Assembly: GCA_030682135.1 (NCBI GenBank) | Contig: JAUXQT010000029.1 | Span: 1 to 46,109, forward strand | Reading direction: 5' to 3' | Origin: Nitrospirota bacterium | GTDB taxonomy: Bacteria > Nitrospirota > Nitrospiria > Nitrospirales > Nitrospiraceae | DNA length: 46,109 nt | Part shown: one piece after another, positions 1 to 8,228 of the stretch | Position numbering within the stretch: the stretch's first letter is position 1 | Layout: every line of letters begins with the position of its first letter | Position numbers and translations under genes: made by a program | The notes under the pieces: model-generated | What the model was told of the DNA's origin: nothing | Database searches by the model: none | What the model saw: the letters and a program-made list of their open reading frames with translations, nothing else

Positions 1-2
1 AT

Positions 3-131
3 ACCCAGCGTGAGCTGAATGCCATCGCGCATCGGTTGAACACGCGCCCGAGGAAATGCCTCGATTTTGCCACGCCCCTGGAAGTTTATGCGCAACTGCG
101 CCATCATTCACCCGTTGCACTTGGAACTTGA
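3..131 (+). pseudogene. IS30-family transposase, C-terminal end (partial at window edge)
   Basis: Reading from base 3 the frame is open to a TGA at 129-131. It contains RELNAIAHRLNTRPRK followed by a TPLEVY-like stretch, the typical C-terminal tail of IS30-family DDE transposases. The N-terminus lies outside the window, so I cannot tell whether this copy is intact. A defective IS30 transposase lacking exactly this tail occurs in the same orientation near the right end (44924-45903). The stop is followed directly, in the same reading frame, by codons that lead into the SGNH hydrolase gene. Confidence 0.8.
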
Positions 132-138
132 AACCGCC
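114..138 (+). repeat. Probable right terminal inverted repeat of the IS30 element
   Basis: Positions 114-138 overlap the end of the transposase frame. Their reverse complement resembles 44907-44930, the start of the right-hand IS30 copy: both share a GTTT core, an AG-rich middle and the end TGCAAC. The match is imperfect and was aligned by eye. It marks where the element ends and the interrupted SGNH gene resumes. Confidence 0.5.
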
Positions 139-167
139 CTCTCAAATGGAAGAAGTTTAATGTTCGG

Positions 168-1022
168 TTGAATAACATGGGGTATCGAGAACGGGAATTC
201 GATCGGGCGAAGCAACTGGGTGTCTATCGCATCGCTTTCATTGGGGATTCATTTGCTTTCGGTCAGGGAATTGCCGAACGCGAGCGAATCTCGAATATCC
301 TTGAAGCCGAATTGCGACAGGAGCGGAGCGGGGTGGAGGTCCTGAACTTCGGAAGGCCTGGGTATAACACCGCTGACGAAGTGCGAGTGCTGCGGACCGA
401 GGTGCTTCCCACCGTTGCTCCCGATTTCGTGCTCTTGCAGTGGTATTTTAATGATGTGGAATTAAAGCAGCCTCAGGTTGATGCGAGTGTCGGCAATACG
501 CTTGAAGTCGAGCGTGATCGCGTGAATGAGCTCAAACAGATGATGCTCAATAAGTCCGTCATTTACTTTCTCTTGGCCGACCTGTCCCACAGGGTGAGAG
601 CCAAGGTAGGGATGGGGTATGCAGAGGAGATGGTCTCTCGTACGGCCGGCTCAGGCGGTCAGGAGATCCTTGAGGCCAAGATGGCAATGGTTGAGTTCTT
701 GAGGCTCTGCAAAGAGAAGAATGTGCCTGTTGCTGTTCTCCTCGTTCCGGACCTCGCACCGTTAGGAGCGCGACCGTATCCGTTCACATCCCTTCACCTC
801 AATGTTTTAGAGTGGTGCAGGCAGGAAGGTGTTACTTGTGTGGATCTTTTCCCGGTATTCGAGCCGTATCTTCGTGATTCCGCAAAGTGTGAAACCCTCT
901 GGGTGAATCGCTTTGATGCGCACATGAGCGCACTTGCGAATCGTCTTGCCACGACACGCTTGCTCGAAGTATTCGGCCCTGTATGGAAAGCCGGTCAATC
1001 GATGTCTCCATCCAGTAGTTAG
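168..1022 (+). pseudogene. SGNH/GDSL hydrolase, 5'-truncated by IS30 insertion
   Basis: SGNH-fold esterase or acetyltransferase-like protein of the kind found in exopolysaccharide loci, where they are thought to add or remove O-acyl groups. All blocks are visible: FIGDSFAFG (nucleophile Ser28), the Gly block NFGRPGYN (about 60-67), YFND (Asn95) and a D-x-H pair at Asp250/His252. Relatives have an N-terminal membrane segment followed by a linker ending N-S/N-x-G-x-R. Here the protein starts inside that linker. The frame stays open upstream of the TTG at 168 back to the IS30 stop at 131, with gene-like codons, so the original gene began further upstream and lost its first part to the insertion. 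The TTG at 168 or ATG at 177 would give a soluble domain without an anchor, and neither has a good ribosome-binding site. The catalytic domain itself looks intact. Confidence 0.75.
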
Positions 1023-1315
1023 CGCCCTGTATGTCATGCCACTCTGGGGTGTTCTATTCTTCCACCGATGTGTACATCGAACTCCTTGAACATCACAGAG
1101 TTCCCAAGCTCTATGCTTGTAGCGAGAAGGCTTGAGATGAGGAGGCTAGTGTGTTCGAGCACAACGTCTGGTGCGTCGATGTTTCTGCCTGAAAGCTTCC
1201 AGTCCAGTGAATGGTCGAGGATCCATGGTATGGTAACAAGAAAGAGTCAATGGGAGATGGTTCAGTACATCGGGACAGGCTGGACGATGTTCATGTCCAA
1301 TGATGGTCACGCGGA
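1023..1315. other. Gene-free stretch, possibly decayed coding sequence
   Basis: No convincing gene in 293 bases. One + strand frame (from about 1071) reads like protein between at least four stop codons, for example ELLEHHRVPKLYACSEKA then a stop. This suggests an old, degraded gene that I cannot identify. No terminator or promoter stands out. Confidence 0.35.
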
Positions 1316-2374
1316 ATGACACATGGTGGACGAGTCAAATATGCCATTAAAGTCGGGGTTGCACACATCCTTTATGCGCTAGGGTTGTTGCAGCTTTGGC
1401 AGCGAATTGCGCTTCGTCGCCGTGCGGTCGTGCTTATGTATCATCGGGTTTTGACTGCTGAGCAAAGGCGGCAGAGCGGCTCTCATCCGGCGATTATCGT
1501 GGAACCCGAGACATTTTCCGGGCACATGTTGCTTGTGAAGCGGCGATTCAAGGTTCTCTCGCTCGAAGACTTTACCGATCGAATAGAACGGAAAATTCCA
1601 TTTGATGATTCGTCCTGTTTGATCACATTCGACGACGGATGGACGGATAATGTTACCAATGCGCTGCCGATTCTTCGAAAGTATGCGCTGCCGGCGGTGG
1701 TGTTTCTCCCCGTCAACTTCATCGGCAGAAACCGGCTCTTTTGGCAAGAGGCGCTTGTGCATCTTCTTGTCCTGGCTGTGATGACGGTGAGAAAGGATCC
1801 CACTAGGGAGACGAGGTTCCGCGACTTGCTCGACCCCATCGGCCTTGGAGAGATATTCGATGTGCGCCATGACGATCCACGGCCTTACGTTATTGAGACG
1901 ATCAGTAAGAATAGAAAATGGTTGACCCCTTCTGTGGTAGAGGCAACACTGACAAATCTGAGAATCGAGCTGCGTGTCGAGAACGGCGATAGCGCGGGGA
2001 TAGACAGTTTTATGAGTTGGGAGCAGGTCGATACGATGTCGCGGCAAGGGATCGAGTTTGGGGGCCATGGCGCCGAGCATCGTCTGCTTAGCCAGATACC
2101 GATTCCAGAGGCTCGTGAAGACATTCAGCTTTCAAAAGAGGTCATTGACCTGAAGCTTAAATGTGATACGTCTACCTTTAGTTACCCGCGGGGCTATTGG
2201 AATCCCGAGGTAGCCGGATTAGTCAAGGCATCAGGTTTTCGTCTGGCCTTTCTCGCTCAAGGTAGAAGTATCAGCTGTCACGCCAATCCCTTTGCCATTC
2301 AGCGGATTAATATTTGTCAAGCCGCGACCGAAAGTATGCCGATGTTTCTCGCTCGAGTGGTAGGGTTATTTTGA
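1316..2374 (+). CDS. Polysaccharide deacetylase (NodB domain)
   Basis: Predicted carbohydrate esterase family 4 enzyme, which removes N- or O-acetyl groups from a sugar in the glycan. After a short N-terminal hydrophobic segment (about 10-30) comes AVVLMYHRVL, typical of PEP-CTERM/exopolysaccharide-type deacetylases. It is followed by the NodB motif TFDDGWTDN (catalytic and metal Asp pair, about residues 103-111), the metal motif GGHGAEH (HxxxH-like) and SYPRG. At 352 residues it is longer than a minimal NodB domain because of an insert between the first and second motifs, where a LFWQEAL segment is typical of this subgroup. The downstream ATP-grasp remnant begins at its stop codon, so the two were once translationally coupled. 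Confidence 0.85.
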   Translation: MTHGGRVKYAIKVGVAHILYALGLLQLWQRIALRRRAVVLMYHRVLTAEQRRQSGSHPAIIVEPETFSGHMLLVKRRFKVLSLEDFTDRIERKIPFDDSSCLITFDDGWTDNVTNALPILRKYALPAVVFLPVNFIGRNRLFWQEALVHLLVLAVMTVRKDPTRETRFRDLLDPIGLGEIFDVRHDDPRPYVIETISKNRKWLTPSVVEATLTNLRIELRVENGDSAGIDSFMSWEQVDTMSRQGIEFGGHGAEHRLLSQIPIPEAREDIQLSKEVIDLKLKCDTSTFSYPRGYWNPEVAGLVKASGFRLAFLAQGRSISCHANPFAIQRINICQAATESMPMFLARVVGLF

Positions 2375-2760
2375 AGATTCTCGTGACCGACGGAGACAAT
2401 CGCTCTGCCTTGGCCATCACCCGTTCCCTGGAGAGTAATGGGCACTCGATTGTTGTTGCGGGAAAGGCTCAGCCGTTGGTGGCTCGGAGCTCGCGGTACT
2501 GCGTCGAGAGCGGTACTTCTCCCGACCCCTCGAGTTACAGTGAAGGGCTTCGATTGCGGTCGTGGCCAATGCCAGCTTCAAAGTGTGAGGCGAGTCGATT
2601 GTATCCACGCGAGAAGACGCCTTCCGTTTTTTTATGGATACCGGCATGAGGTGCTCGGCATTGGCAATGGCCTGTTACGCAAGGAGCAGCAATCCAATGA
2701 ATTGGCGACTCGCTATGAGAGCCGGTTCGAGTTGGACTAAGCGCGTCCGGCGGCTGCTCG
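2371..2760 (+). pseudogene. ATP-grasp ligase remnant (N-terminal part, frameshifted)
   Basis: A TTG at 2371 overlapping the deacetylase stop begins KILVTDGDNRSALAITRSLE, followed by a GHSIVVAGKA segment and SSRYC. This is the usual N-terminal Rossmann-like part of ATP-grasp carboxylate-amine ligases in glycan loci. Homology fades after about 65 residues and the frame closes at 2649. Protein-like text continues in other frames (for example GYRHEVLGIGNGLL, ending at 2740), so the region is a frameshifted and deleted leftover, not a gene. Nothing of the ATP-binding or catalytic domains is recognisable. It is not a copy of the intact ATP-grasp gene at 9034, whose N-terminus is different. Confidence 0.65.
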
Positions 2761-2841
2761 TCTCGGTATCGATGTCCACCACGATTTGAATATTCAAGCG
2801 TCAGAATCTGCGTTGTTGTTGTAAGTTGCTCCGGAGGGTCA

Positions 2842-4152
2842 ATGAAGAAGTTTATTCTTGCCGTAATTGTTATCACAATCGCGACGGCCGTTGCGATCGC
2901 GTACGAACGATATTTCGTTCAGTCAGAATTTGGCCCCTCTTCCCTTCTTGGTGTTTCACTCCTATTGTTATTTGCGCTGGCGCTGACAGTAACGCTGTTC
3001 TCGCGTGGGACTCGATTCCATGAGGCAGTGACTGGAGTCTGGCTTGCCGCACTATCTGTCGGTTTGACATTCGTAGTGGTCGATTTAGTTGCTGGGGTAG
3101 TTCTCGTCAGACCACTTTCTCCCGAGCTATCACCGGACAAGATTCGTCATCACAAGTTGGTCCCAAATACTGATTCCAGATTTGAACAGCCAGACTTTTC
3201 ATACATACAACACGTTAATAATCTTGGGCTTCGAGGAAAAGAGAGCTCGTTCAAGAAGCCATCGGGGCGCTACAGGGTGTTAATGCTTGGAGACTCTTTT
3301 ACAATGGGAAAGGGCGTGGAGGATGATCAAACATTTTCCGCTCTTCTTGAAGTTTCGTTGAATCAGCGAAGAGTATGTGGTGCAACCACGTTCGAGATGT
3401 TGAATGGTGGCGTAGACAGCTATGCCCCTGTCCTTTCTTATCTCCAGCTGTCCGGAGATCTCGCTCCGTTGGAGGTTGATCTTGTTCTGCTAGATCTTGA
3501 TTTGAGTGACCTGCTGCAGGAGGCGGCCTATAGGATGGAGGCAGTCTACGACTCGACCGGTGAGATCATCGGCGTTCCAGGATCAACGCGACCGATTTTG
3601 TTTAACCAGCGTATTCGATCCTGGATTGATCAGCACACGTTCTTTACTAGATTGCTGCTCTTTCACATAAATAAGTGGTTGGGGTATAAGGATTTCACCG
3701 TGCAGGGCATGGTGACTCGGGCTAACCCAGAACTTATCAAATACACTCTCGCAGAAGACAAGATCAACCGAGATGAGCAATGGGCCATGATTTTTGCGAG
3801 TATCGCAAAAATCAAGAAGCTTGCTGATGAAAGATCAACGGCGTTTGCATTGGTGATTTACCCCTGGGGTCATCAGGTAAGTGAAACGGAGTGGATGCCT
3901 GGACGATACAACTTTATCCCGGAGGGTGCGACAGCTTCAGATAAATACCTCGACACAATTTATCAGCGATCTAAGCAGCTCGGAATTGAGCTCGTCGATT
4001 TGTTTCCCGCATTTCGCGCCTATAAAGGTGCTGCGCCGCTGTACTTTAAATACGATATGCATTGGACCGTCGAAGGTCAAAAAGTTGTGGCATTAGCCTT
4101 GGAGAAATATATAGTTGAGAGGCACCTCGCAAAACTGTGTAAGTCGAATTGA
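2842..4152 (+). CDS. Membrane-anchored SGNH hydrolase-like protein
   Basis: 436-residue protein with three predicted membrane helices (about 4-20, 34-53, 65-90) followed by an SGNH domain facing the periplasm. The linker has the familiar NNLGLRGKE stretch. The catalytic blocks are LGDSF (Ser152), NGGVDSY, a weak third block and YDMHWT (Asp405, His407). Family members are associated with O-acetylation of exported polysaccharide (AlgX/AlgJ-like logic). No membrane-bound acyltransferase is present in the window. The start is supported by GGAGG seven bases upstream. DNA here is AT-richer than in the neighbouring 4.9-10 kb block. Confidence 0.8.
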   Translation: MKKFILAVIVITIATAVAIAYERYFVQSEFGPSSLLGVSLLLLFALALTVTLFSRGTRFHEAVTGVWLAALSVGLTFVVVDLVAGVVLVRPLSPELSPDKIRHHKLVPNTDSRFEQPDFSYIQHVNNLGLRGKESSFKKPSGRYRVLMLGDSFTMGKGVEDDQTFSALLEVSLNQRRVCGATTFEMLNGGVDSYAPVLSYLQLSGDLAPLEVDLVLLDLDLSDLLQEAAYRMEAVYDSTGEIIGVPGSTRPILFNQRIRSWIDQHTFFTRLLLFHINKWLGYKDFTVQGMVTRANPELIKYTLAEDKINRDEQWAMIFASIAKIKKLADERSTAFALVIYPWGHQVSETEWMPGRYNFIPEGATASDKYLDTIYQRSKQLGIELVDLFPAFRAYKGAAPLYFKYDMHWTVEGQKVVALALEKYIVERHLAKLCKSN

Positions 4153-4919
4153 CCGGTGCAAATATCTCTCTCCCTTGACGCCTTCAGTTAGACCCACGGA
4201 CCATTTGGGTCGCCGTGGAGATACTCGGAAAGCGCTTGTGAGGAATGACGCGCTGGCTCACTGTTTTTGGAAACGCATTACCCAAATGATCATGGCCAGT
4301 GCTTCCCTGGGATCAGGGTTCTGCTGAGAATCTATGTCAGATGTCAGTCGGTATAGGCGTTTTGGAAGCATTGATTCTGCGGTATAACGAGCGGAAGGTA
4401 TCGATTGGATCGAGGAAGCACGCCAATCCTGTGTGGGTCACGAGTTGCAGAAGTGCGAGAGTGTAGCCCGTAAATAGCCTATATTACTAGGAGGCTGAAA
4501 CGCGGCAAGCTAGAATTAAGTGCCGCCGAGATGGTCGGTAATTTGATGGCTGTGTATGTGCTTCATGCTATTTTCAGTCAGTTGTTGTAATTGGCATGGT
4601 AGCCCCCGCACGGAGCAATGGGTAGTGACCAGCGGAATAAAGCCGAGATATTGGTTCTCTATGCTGATAGTGCCGTGACGGAGGGTGTTGAGTCTTGGCA
4701 TACAAAGGATTAGTTGTTGGGTCCCATAGGCGAGCTGAAGGGGAGAACCGACATCTTCGGTGAGGTCAGACCGTTACGGGGCGGAGGCATGACACGTGCC
4801 GCCGGGTCAAGTAGACGGAGATTCCTTTGAGCTGAGTGACTCGGGAAATTGGTACCCTTGCTTTGCGAGCAGATAGCGCAAGGCCGTAGCACAAACACAG
4901 TCAAAATTGGAGCGTAGCT
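4153..4919. other. Gene-free 767-bp stretch
   Basis: No gene supported on either strand. Short protein-like runs appear in several + frames interrupted by stops, for example AEILVLYADSAVTEGVES and PIGELKGRTDIFGEVRPL near 4640-4770. This suggests degraded coding DNA that I could not assign. It separates the SGNH gene from the gene block starting at 4920, whose promoter may lie in its 3' part. Confidence 0.4.
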
Positions 4920-5684
4920 GTGCAAATCCCGATCACTCCACTGGGGCAGTGTGGATTTCGGTTTCAGTTGGGGAGCACCGTTGTCTATACGGATCCTTAT
5001 TTGACGAATCACGTAGCAGAAGTCGAAGGCCAGGAGATGCAGCGCCTGAGACCTGTGCCGATCGAGCCATCAAGCGTGTCGGACGCCGATTTTATTCTGG
5101 TCACGCATGCTCATTTAGATCATTGCGATCTCAAGACGCTTGTGCCGTTGTCGTTTGCTTCGAGTGGATGCCAGTTTGTGTGTCCCAACGAAGTCGCGAA
5201 ACTGCTGATAGGCGCGGGAATTGACAGCCGCCGGTTGCTTCTTGCTCGTGAAGACTGGATTGCGCTGGGACCACAAGTTCGGGTGATGCCGGTTCCCGCG
5301 GCCCATCCGCGCATCGAAACCGACGACGAAGGCTATCTACGCTGTGTCGGATACGTGATGGAATGGGGGGGGCGAAAGCTTTACCACGGAGGCGATGGTT
5401 CTCCTGACGATCGCGTTTTTAACCGACTGAATCAGTTGGGGCCCATCGACGTTGCCTTTATACCGGTCAACGAAAGAAACTTCTATCGTGAAAAACGTGG
5501 CATTGTTGGAAATATGTCAGTTCGCGAGGCGTTCCAGATGGCGGCGGATATCGGGGTGAAGACCTTGGTGCCGACCCACTGGGACATGTTTGCTCCCAAC
5601 AGTGTATACAGGGAAGAGTTGAATTTATTGTACGAACTGATGCGGCCTCCTTTCGAGATGAGGCTGGATCCACAAGAATTGTAG
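4920..5684 (+). CDS. Metallo-beta-lactamase-fold hydrolase (UlaG-like)
   Basis: 254-residue MBL-fold protein. The metal motif HAHLDHCD (residues 63-70) is complete, with a further His in the AAHPRIE loop, Asp in HGGDG and His in VPTHWD, as in L-ascorbate-6-phosphate-lactonase-like proteins. No signal peptide, so cytoplasmic. The likely role is hydrolysis of a phosphorylated lactone or ester intermediate, but the substrate cannot be read from sequence. It opens a run of closely spaced genes (GT2, cytidylyltransferase, dehydrogenase, SDR, ATP-grasp) and probably takes part in making the same activated residue. The start is GTG; a GGAG lies about 10 bases upstream. Confidence 0.8.
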   Translation: MQIPITPLGQCGFRFQLGSTVVYTDPYLTNHVAEVEGQEMQRLRPVPIEPSSVSDADFILVTHAHLDHCDLKTLVPLSFASSGCQFVCPNEVAKLLIGAGIDSRRLLLAREDWIALGPQVRVMPVPAAHPRIETDDEGYLRCVGYVMEWGGRKLYHGGDGSPDDRVFNRLNQLGPIDVAFIPVNERNFYREKRGIVGNMSVREAFQMAADIGVKTLVPTHWDMFAPNSVYREELNLLYELMRPPFEMRLDPQEL

Positions 5685-5697
5685 GGATGTAGGCGGG

Positions 5698-6579
5698 ATG
5701 AAAGTCAGCATTGTCATTAGAACGTATAACGAAGAACGACATCTGCCCAGCGTTCTTGAAAAGATTGCTTCGCAGCGAGCGGACTCGTTATCGAAAGAAG
5801 TTATTATTGTCGATTCCGGTTCTGAAGACCGCACTAGGGACATTGGCGAAAGCTTCGGGTGCCGGATCGTGCGAATTGCCAAGGACGACTTCACCTTTGG
5901 GAGGTCTTTGAATGTCGGCTGTACTGCGGCGACCGGCCAATATCTTGTGTTTGTGAGCGGCCATTGTGTGCCGGCGACGGATACCTGGCTGGCCAATCTG
6001 ATCAAACCTCTGCACGATGACATATGCGTGTATACCTACGGCAGGCAGATGGGAAATGGGGATAGCAAGTTCAGCGAACGCCAGCTCTTCAAGAAGTATT
6101 TTCCGGAGGTTAGCAGCATCTATCAGCAGGGGTTTTTCTGCAATAATGCCAATGCGGCGTTGCGGCGTGAAGTCTGGGAGGCGCACCGGTTCAACGAGGA
6201 ACTGACGGGGTTGGAAGATATGGAGCTTGGCAGGCGCCTGGTGGAGCGAGGCCTCAAGCTTGGGTACGTTGCGGAGGCGCCCGTTTTTCACCTGCATGAT
6301 GAGAGCTGGCGAAAGATGCATCGACGTTACGAACGGGAAGCGATCGCACTGCAGCGCATCATGCCCGAGGTTCATGTGAGCTTCTATGATTTCCTGCGCT
6401 ACTCGGCAAGCGCGATCTTGCTCGATGCAGGCGCGGCCCTGCAGGAGAGGGTGGTGCTGAAACGGTTCCCAGAGATCGTCATGTTCCGGTTGCTACAGTT
6501 TCTGGGGGCGTACCAGGGCAACCATGAAACCCGGAAGATGTCGCGTGTGCTGAAAGAGAAGTACTTCTATCCCAAGTAG
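5698..6579 (+). CDS. Glycosyltransferase family 2
   Basis: 293-residue GT-A enzyme beginning KVSIVIRTYNEERHL with VDSGSEDRT (39-45), the nucleotide-binding start of GT2 proteins. Where a DxD would sit it has VSGHC (86-90), as in rhamnosyltransferase-like members that use S/A-x-H. The acceptor-side ED pair is in GLEDMELG (Glu173, Asp174). There are no membrane helices, so it probably acts at the inner face of the membrane. It lies 13 bp after the MBL gene and 26 bp before the cytidylyltransferase. It may transfer the residue activated by that enzyme, but GT2 donors are normally NDP-sugars, so this is inference. Confidence 0.85.
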   Translation: MKVSIVIRTYNEERHLPSVLEKIASQRADSLSKEVIIVDSGSEDRTRDIGESFGCRIVRIAKDDFTFGRSLNVGCTAATGQYLVFVSGHCVPATDTWLANLIKPLHDDICVYTYGRQMGNGDSKFSERQLFKKYFPEVSSIYQQGFFCNNANAALRREVWEAHRFNEELTGLEDMELGRRLVERGLKLGYVAEAPVFHLHDESWRKMHRRYEREAIALQRIMPEVHVSFYDFLRYSASAILLDAGAALQERVVLKRFPEIVMFRLLQFLGAYQGNHETRKMSRVLKEKYFYPK

Positions 6580-6605
6580 CCCCCTGACCAAGAAGGAATG
6601 TACTA

Positions 6606-7289
6606 ATGGCTAGACGAATCGTCGCGCTGTTGCCGATGAAGGCACACAGCGAAAGGGTCAAAGGCAAGAATTTTCGAGTTTTCAATGGCAAACCGCTGTT
6701 TCGTTGGGTGCTCGATTCGCTGCTTAGCATCGAATTGATCGATCAGGTCGTTATCAATACGGATGCCAGGGCTATCCTCGCTGAGAACGGCCTTACCGAT
6801 TCCGATCGCATCTTGATACGCGACCGCCTTCCGGAAATCTGCGGCGATTTTGTCAGCATGAATCGTATCCTGGCGGACGATCTGACCCATGTCCCGGCCG
6901 ACATCTATCTGATGACGCACACAACCAATCCGTTATTGACCGGTGAGACCATACGGGCGGCATTGGCGCGCTTTGAGGCGGCTCGAGGCGAAGTCGACTC
7001 GCTTTTTACCGTCAATAAGTTCCAGACTCGGTTTTACCGAGCAGATGGAAGCCCGGTGAATCACGATCCGAATAATCTGGTGCGCACCCAGGATCTTGAG
7101 CCTTGGTTCGAGGAGAACTCCAATCTCTACATTTTTACGCGTGACAGTTTTGTGAAAGCCAATACCAGGATCGGTGCGAAGCCCATGGTGTTCGAAACAC
7201 CTCGCATAGAATCATTCGACATCGATACCCCCGCAGACTGGACGATCTGTGAGATCGTTTCCAAGCACTTAACTTCCTCGAAAGGCTAG
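6606..7289 (+). CDS. NeuA-like CMP-sugar synthetase (acylneuraminate cytidylyltransferase family)
   Basis: 227-residue cytidylyltransferase that couples CMP to a sugar acid. The N-terminal CTP-binding segment reads LLPMKAHSERVKGKN, a NeuA-type pattern in which the usual R-x-G-S-K is replaced by K-A-H-S-E-R. Other family features are VVINTDA, LMTHTTNPLL and the C-terminal FDIDTPAD. Those four features are typical of CMP-NeuAc, CMP-legionaminate and related enzymes rather than KdsB. No sialic acid synthase (NeuB), epimerase or KdsA is present in the window, so the substrate is unknown. It is packed with a dehydrogenase 6 bp downstream. Confidence 0.85.
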   Translation: MARRIVALLPMKAHSERVKGKNFRVFNGKPLFRWVLDSLLSIELIDQVVINTDARAILAENGLTDSDRILIRDRLPEICGDFVSMNRILADDLTHVPADIYLMTHTTNPLLTGETIRAALARFEAARGEVDSLFTVNKFQTRFYRADGSPVNHDPNNLVRTQDLEPWFEENSNLYIFTRDSFVKANTRIGAKPMVFETPRIESFDIDTPADWTICEIVSKHLTSSKG

Positions 7290-7295
7290 TGATTC

Positions 7296-8228
7296 GTGCG
7301 AGTCCTAATCACCTGTCCCCCGATGCTGGGGAAAATCGACGATCTGCGCCACCTATTCGGCCAAAAGAACATCGATATTTTCTGTCCCGCCATGGTCCAG
7401 GCCTTGAGTGAGGAAGAATTAGTTCAATTGGTGCCTCAGTTCGACGGTTGGATCATCGGGGACGATCCCGCTACACGGCGTGTTTTTGAGGCCGGGAAGA
7501 AGGGGCTACTCAAGGCGGCAGTGAAGTGGGGGGTGGGGGTAGATAACGTCGATTTCGCCGCTGCCAAAGATCTTGCCATCCCTATTACAAATACGCCGGA
7601 TATGTTCGGAGGAGAGGTCGGGGATGTGGCGATGTCGTATGTCACCGCCCTTGCCCGCGAGACATTTCGGATCGACCGGGAAGTGCGGGCGGGGAGATGG
7701 CCAAAGCCCAACGGCATCTCGCTCGCCGATAAGACCCTGGGTCTTGTCGGGATCGGGGACATCGGCAAGGCAACGGCAAGGCGCGCGCTGGCAGCAAATA
7801 TGAAGGTGATCGCCTACGATCGCACAGTCAGGATGTCGAGCGAAGCCGATACCGTTGAGTTTGCCACATGGCCTGAGCGAGTCGAAGAATGCGATTTTAT
7901 CGTTCTGACCTGTTCTCTCAACAAGGCCAATCGGCATATGTTGAATGCTGACTTGTTTGCCAGGGCAAAGAGGGGGGTTCGCATCGTCAACGTCGCGCGT
8001 GGCGCCCTGATTTCGGAGTGCGACCTGATTGACGCCCTGGAGGATGGCACCGTACATTCCGCAGCCCTCGATGTTTTTGAGACCGAACCCTTGCCGATGT
8101 CTTCGCCCTTGCGAAAATTCGAGCGATGTATTTTTGGGTCGCACAATGGATCGAATACCGCTGATGCGGTGATGCGAGCCAGCGAGCGGGCTGTTGGGCT
8201 GCTGTTCGGATTTCTTGAGGTCAGGTGA
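7296..8228 (+). CDS. D-isomer-specific 2-hydroxyacid dehydrogenase (SerA-like)
   Basis: 310-residue NAD(P)-dependent dehydrogenase of the D-3-phosphoglycerate dehydrogenase family, without the regulatory C-terminal domain. The cofactor fold carries GLVGIGDIG (G-x-G-x-x-G). The catalytic triad is present: Arg in VARGALI, Glu in FETEPL and His in GSHNGSN, where the usual W after H is missing. It would interconvert a 2-oxo acid and a 2-hydroxy acid. Its place between the cytidylyltransferase and an SDR suggests action on a small or sugar acid of the same pathway rather than serine synthesis. The start is GTG; the stop overlaps the next gene start. Confidence 0.85.
   Translation: MRVLITCPPMLGKIDDLRHLFGQKNIDIFCPAMVQALSEEELVQLVPQFDGWIIGDDPATRRVFEAGKKGLLKAAVKWGVGVDNVDFAAAKDLAIPITNTPDMFGGEVGDVAMSYVTALARETFRIDREVRAGRWPKPNGISLADKTLGLVGIGDIGKATARRALAANMKVIAYDRTVRMSSEADTVEFATWPERVEECDFIVLTCSLNKANRHMLNADLFARAKRGVRIVNVARGALISECDLIDALEDGTVHSAALDVFETEPLPMSSPLRKFERCIFGSHNGSNTADAVMRASERAVGLLFGFLEVR

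Noticed and set aside
1068-1319. Plus-strand frame of 83 codons between SGNH and deacetylase genes
   Set aside because: Low-complexity Ser-rich translation, no ribosome-binding site; another frame of the same stretch looks more protein-like but is full of stops.
1379-2080. Minus-strand frame of 233 codons
   Set aside because: Antisense to the NodB deacetylase, whose motifs are complete.
4710-5012. Minus-strand frame of 100 codons upstream of the MBL gene
   Set aside because: Overlaps the start of the MBL gene, no start signal and no recognisable domain.
7296-8228. Housekeeping SerA (serine biosynthesis)
   Set aside because: The fold matches, but the gene is coupled to glycan-pathway genes and lacks the regulatory domain, so a dedicated role is more likely.
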